DNA of 9,002 nt from Dysgonamonadaceae bacterium (GTDB lineage Bacteria > Bacteroidota > Bacteroidia > Bacteroidales > Azobacteroidaceae). Location of the stretch: assembly GCA_031282925.1 (NCBI GenBank), contig JAITCT010000157.1, forward strand, positions 1 through 9,002, written 5' to 3'. Of the stretch, positions 7,033 to 9,002 are shown one piece after another (position 1 is the first letter of the stretch; each line of letters opens with the position of its first letter). A program made the translations under genes and the position numbers. Below the pieces are notes generated by a model that saw only the letters and a list, made by a program, of their open reading frames with translations, made no database searches and was not told the origin of the DNA.

Positions 7033-7626
7033 CTATTTGACAACGTCCTGTTTAGCTCTTTCCAGTGCCGATTGTGGAGATACTTTGGGATTGAGAATGA
7101 TTTTCCCCAGAATATCCGTTACAACAGATTCCTTGTTAATCCGATAGACTTTTTCACAGTTTTCGATCAGTTCCTCAAGTTTGTTGTCAATATTAATCAA
7201 TGAGATATTGTTGCTCTTCTGATCGTTACGGATGTGAATAGTACAGTCATATTCCTTGACGGCGTATTCTGTTATGATTCGCTTCATCCCGGCAATCATG
7301 AATTGCTGTTCTTTCTTTTCCCGTTTACCGCAAACAAATAAATCGACAATCGCTTCCATATCCGCCAATTCGTTAAAGACGCTTCCATTTGAAATATATT
7401 GCTTGCATTGCTGTTCTGTTTTTATTCTTTCGGTAAAAGATGCGATGGCATATAAAAACAGTTCTTGCCGGTTACAGTTGATCAATTCATTATTCCATCC
7501 GTATTTAATTGCCTGAATGGAATAGGTGGTCTGCCTGACAATATCGTAGCCTGTGAGATATGATAAGGCTTGCGTCAGTATCATTCTATCCTGCTTGTTT
7601 ACTCCGGTAATTGCAATTTTGTTCAT
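7033..7626 (-). CDS. Catalytically degenerate homologue of the adjacent P-loop NTPase
   Basis: I place the start at 7626 (MNKIAITG), giving 197 residues. A longer frame from 7704 exists, but its extra 26 residues are unlike the family, and the -7 box at 7648-7655 lies inside it. The protein aligns along its length with the next gene: MNKIAITGV with MKIAINGT, LTQALSYLTG with TALALSFLTG, SFTERIKTE with RFTERIVTE, QYISNG with SFISDG, and a C-terminal helix SALERAKQDVVK with DAISKAHTICKNK. Key residues are lost. Walker A is GVNKQDRM instead of GTYSTGKT, so the Gly-Lys-Thr is gone; SDG has become SNG; and the lid segment with DGHR is absent (HIRNDQKSNN instead). It probably cannot hydrolyse ATP. 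As first gene of the operon with only 17 bp to its active sister, a heterodimer partner or regulatory subunit is my inference. Confidence 0.75.
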   Translation of the reverse strand: MNKIAITGVNKQDRMILTQALSYLTGYDIVRQTTYSIQAIKYGWNNELINCNRQELFLYAIASFTERIKTEQQCKQYISNGSVFNELADMEAIVDLFVCGKREKKEQQFMIAGMKRIITEYAVKEYDCTIHIRNDQKSNNISLINIDNKLEELIENCEKVYRINKESVVTDILGKIILNPKVSPQSALERAKQDVVK

Positions 7627-7647
7627 TTTTATTTTTGTTTCACGATG

Positions 7648-7655
7648 CAAATTTA
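7648..7655 (-). promoter_or_regulatory. -7 box of the NTPase/outer-membrane operon
   Basis: On the minus strand this reads TAAATTTG, a perfect TAnnTTTG, 21 bp before the chosen ATG (7626-7624). The -33 region, about 19-20 bp further up, reads GTTTTA, a weak version of the TTTG element. The short leader AAACAAAAATAAAA is A-rich, as usual for strong translation starts in this phylum. Its position supports the 7626 start over the longer frame. Confidence 0.5.
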
Positions 7656-7715
7656 CATTGTTGAAATTACCTGCTAAAACGGATTTTTGCGGTCGTGTTT
7701 TCAAACTATTGCATT

Positions 7716-7825
7716 ATTCCGTAAAATACGAATCCCCAATTGCATGATTACGGATTTTCCGTAAATCGTTGAACTATTCTCTGTGTTTTTACGAATTTAT
7801 ACTGAAAATATTCATAATTTTACGG
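7716..7825. promoter_or_regulatory. Helically phased TTACGG/CCGTAA half-sites in the divergent promoter region
   Basis: A perfect inverted repeat TTACGG-ATTTT-CCGTAA lies at 7748-7764. Further half-sites are CCGTAA at 7719-7724 (itself in an imperfect palindrome, ATTCCGTA/TACGAAT, 7716-7733), TTACGA at 7789-7794 and TTACGG at 7820-7825. Successive starts are 29, 11, 30 and 31 bp apart, all near whole helical turns, so bound proteins would lie on one face of the DNA. The last half-site overlaps a weak -7-like TAATTTTA (7815-7822) before the regulator gene at 7851. This would suit autoregulation by one of the two divergent regulators. Confidence 0.45.
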
Positions 7826-7850
7826 CGTTTTATTAAAAAAAAATTGCGCA

Positions 7851-8837
7851 ATGGATGTTCAGAAACTGTTTTTTGAGATATTAAAAAGTAAATTGCCGTC
7901 AAATTACCGCATGGCGGATGTTGTGGGGGAGGTTTTGAGCGTAGGCTCCGATTCTGCGTATAGAAGAATAAGGGGAGAAAAAGAGTTGACATTAAAAGAG
8001 TTAATGGTTTTATCACAGCGTTTTAATATATCTTTGGATTCCATAACCAATTATGAATCAAATAATATACTGTTCAAATATACTCCATTGGATTTGAACG
8101 ATATGAACAATTACTATACTTATATGGATGATTTGTCGAACCTGTTCGAAACCATAGCCAAATCCGTGGAAAAAGAAATCTATTTCATGGCGATGGATAT
8201 TCCGGTAGCGCATTTTACACCTTTTCTCGAATTGACGTTTTTTAAAATATATACCTGGTTCAGAAGTGTAAATAAATTACAGCTCTCTTACGATGAATTT
8301 GTTTCACAATCGGATATTCCCCGTTTGTCCGCTATTTATGAAAAAATCGGGAATGCCTGTAATCAAATCCCTTCAACGGAAATATGGACAAAAAACACCA
8401 TTGAACCCCTGTTGAGACTGTTGGACTACTATTCGGATTTGAATTGTTTTGAGAAAAAGGGAACACTCCCTCTCCTTTGCCACCAAATTCTTCAATTGGC
8501 GGATAATATAGAAAAATACACATTGAAGGAAGAAAAAGAATACAAGGGAAAAACGGCATTTTTCCGGATGTACTTAAGTCCTGTCGATATTATGAATGAT
8601 TTCATGGTTACAAAGCATGACGGAATAAACGTTACCTCCATAAAACTTTATACGATAAACGGTATTTTCACTTCCAACGAATATTTTTGTTTGGAAGTGG
8701 AAAAATGGGTGAAAGATGCGATGACCAAATCCCTTTTTCTCAGTGGCGCTTCGGCAAGGGAACGCTTCAAGTTTTTTCGGGAAATTAAAAACAAAACGAA
8801 TAATCTGCTGGAGAAATTTGAAAAGTCAATCGGTTAA
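7851..8837 (+). CDS. Helix-turn-helix transcriptional regulator (Bacteroidota BetR/XRE-like N-terminus)
   Basis: 328 residues. Residues about 20-66 form a helix-turn-helix of the kind seen in many Bacteroidota regulators: YRMADVVGEVLSVGSDSAYR, then RRIRGEKELTLKELMVLSQR and FNISLDSI. The DSAYRRIRGE...LT...EL pattern marks the recognition helix and the following helix. The remaining 250 or so residues are predicted mostly helical with many aromatic residues, have no signal peptide or membrane segment, and match no domain I can name; they probably sense a ligand or bind a partner. The start is the first ATG after an A-run (7834-7843), with no Shine-Dalgarno sequence. It is transcribed away from the NTPase/barrel operon across 224 bp holding the half-site series, so it is the best candidate regulator of that operon. 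A second regulator starts 12 bp downstream, probably in the same transcript. Confidence 0.8.
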   Translation: MDVQKLFFEILKSKLPSNYRMADVVGEVLSVGSDSAYRRIRGEKELTLKELMVLSQRFNISLDSITNYESNNILFKYTPLDLNDMNNYYTYMDDLSNLFETIAKSVEKEIYFMAMDIPVAHFTPFLELTFFKIYTWFRSVNKLQLSYDEFVSQSDIPRLSAIYEKIGNACNQIPSTEIWTKNTIEPLLRLLDYYSDLNCFEKKGTLPLLCHQILQLADNIEKYTLKEEKEYKGKTAFFRMYLSPVDIMNDFMVTKHDGINVTSIKLYTINGIFTSNEYFCLEVEKWVKDAMTKSLFLSGASARERFKFFREIKNKTNNLLEKFEKSIG

Positions 8838-8849
8838 AATAGTAAATAT

Positions 8850-9002
8850 ATGGTACGAATAGAAGATTTTTTTATATCATCAAACGCAGTATCAAATATT
8901 CCGGAAGAAGAATATCAAAAAATAAATGTATTAATAGATACATGCGAAGCTGTGTCGCGCATTACTTACCAAAGCCTGTATATTATTGATTACAGCAAGA
9001 AA
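8850..9002 (+). CDS. Probable PAS-LuxR transcriptional regulator, N-terminal fragment (runs off the window edge)
   Basis: The ATG at 8850 opens a frame to the window end (51 codons), 12 bp after the stop of the HTH gene and preceded by an A/T-rich spacer, so it is likely in one operon with it. The visible sequence, MVRIEDFFISSNAVSNIPEE then KINVLIDTCEAVSRITYQSL and YIIDYSKK, resembles the start of a Bacteroidales regulator family that goes on as NFLYVSDNPLFLCG and carries a C-terminal LuxR-type HTH. The A-x-x-R-x-T-Y-Q-S-x-Y-I-I-D-Y block is the diagnostic part. The DNA-binding domain itself is outside the window, so the assignment rests on recalled family resemblance. Confidence 0.55.
   Translation, partial: MVRIEDFFISSNAVSNIPEEEYQKINVLIDTCEAVSRITYQSLYIIDYSKK

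Noticed and set aside
7627..7704. Longer start for the degenerate NTPase (26 extra residues from 7704)
   Set aside because: The extra residues do not match the sister protein, which starts at the equivalent of MNKIAITG, and a perfect -7 box (7648-7655) lies within this stretch.
7716..7764. Invertible promoter (phase-variation) segment
   Set aside because: The inverted repeats are only 6-8 bp and too close together for a recombinase-flipped segment, and no recombinase gene is present in the window.

Overview
The window looks like Bacteroidales (Bacteroidota) chromosome of roughly 40% GC. I infer this from TAnnTTTG-type -7 promoter boxes, starts without Shine-Dalgarno sequences behind A-rich leaders, signal peptides ending in ..SQ, CarboxypepD_reg/plug/beta-barrel outer-membrane proteins, and a regulator start that I recognise from Bacteroides-type PAS-LuxR proteins. 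I cannot name the species; the low-level resemblances are to Porphyromonadaceae/Dysgonomonadaceae-like genomes.

Layout. Positions 1-365 (minus) hold the N-terminal part of a secreted protein of unknown function. Its upstream region (366-700) has a candidate promoter, a 15-bp palindrome, and a strong hairpin that also carries three TTTnnGTAC motifs exactly 21 bp apart. Positions 716-1100 (minus) are a decayed C-terminal piece of an IS5-like DDE transposase. Positions 1128-1504 are GC-richer sequence with no intact gene.

The core is a four-gene minus-strand cluster, transcribed from about 7640 down to 1505. In order it encodes a P-loop NTPase homologue whose Walker A has decayed (7033-7626), an intact AAA_28/NadR-like P-loop NTPase (6239-7015), and two TonB-receptor-like outer-membrane beta-barrel proteins (3870-6182 and 1505-3826). 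A 15-bp hairpin and a perfect -7 box between the NTPases and the barrels suggest that the barrel genes can also be transcribed separately.

Divergently (plus strand) lie an HTH regulator of a Bacteroidota-type family (7851-8837) and, 12 bp further on, the start of a probable PAS-LuxR regulator (8850 to the window edge). The 224-bp divergent region carries a helically phased series of TTACGG/CCGTAA half-sites and the -7 box of the NTPase operon.

The working hypothesis is an envelope system. Two outer-membrane barrels would import or sense a ligand, an active/inactive NTPase pair would act in the cytoplasm, and two regulators would control expression. The pairing of an active NTPase with a catalytically dead sister next to barrel receptors is the part most worth following up. 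The substrate is unknown, and nothing in the sequence identifies it.
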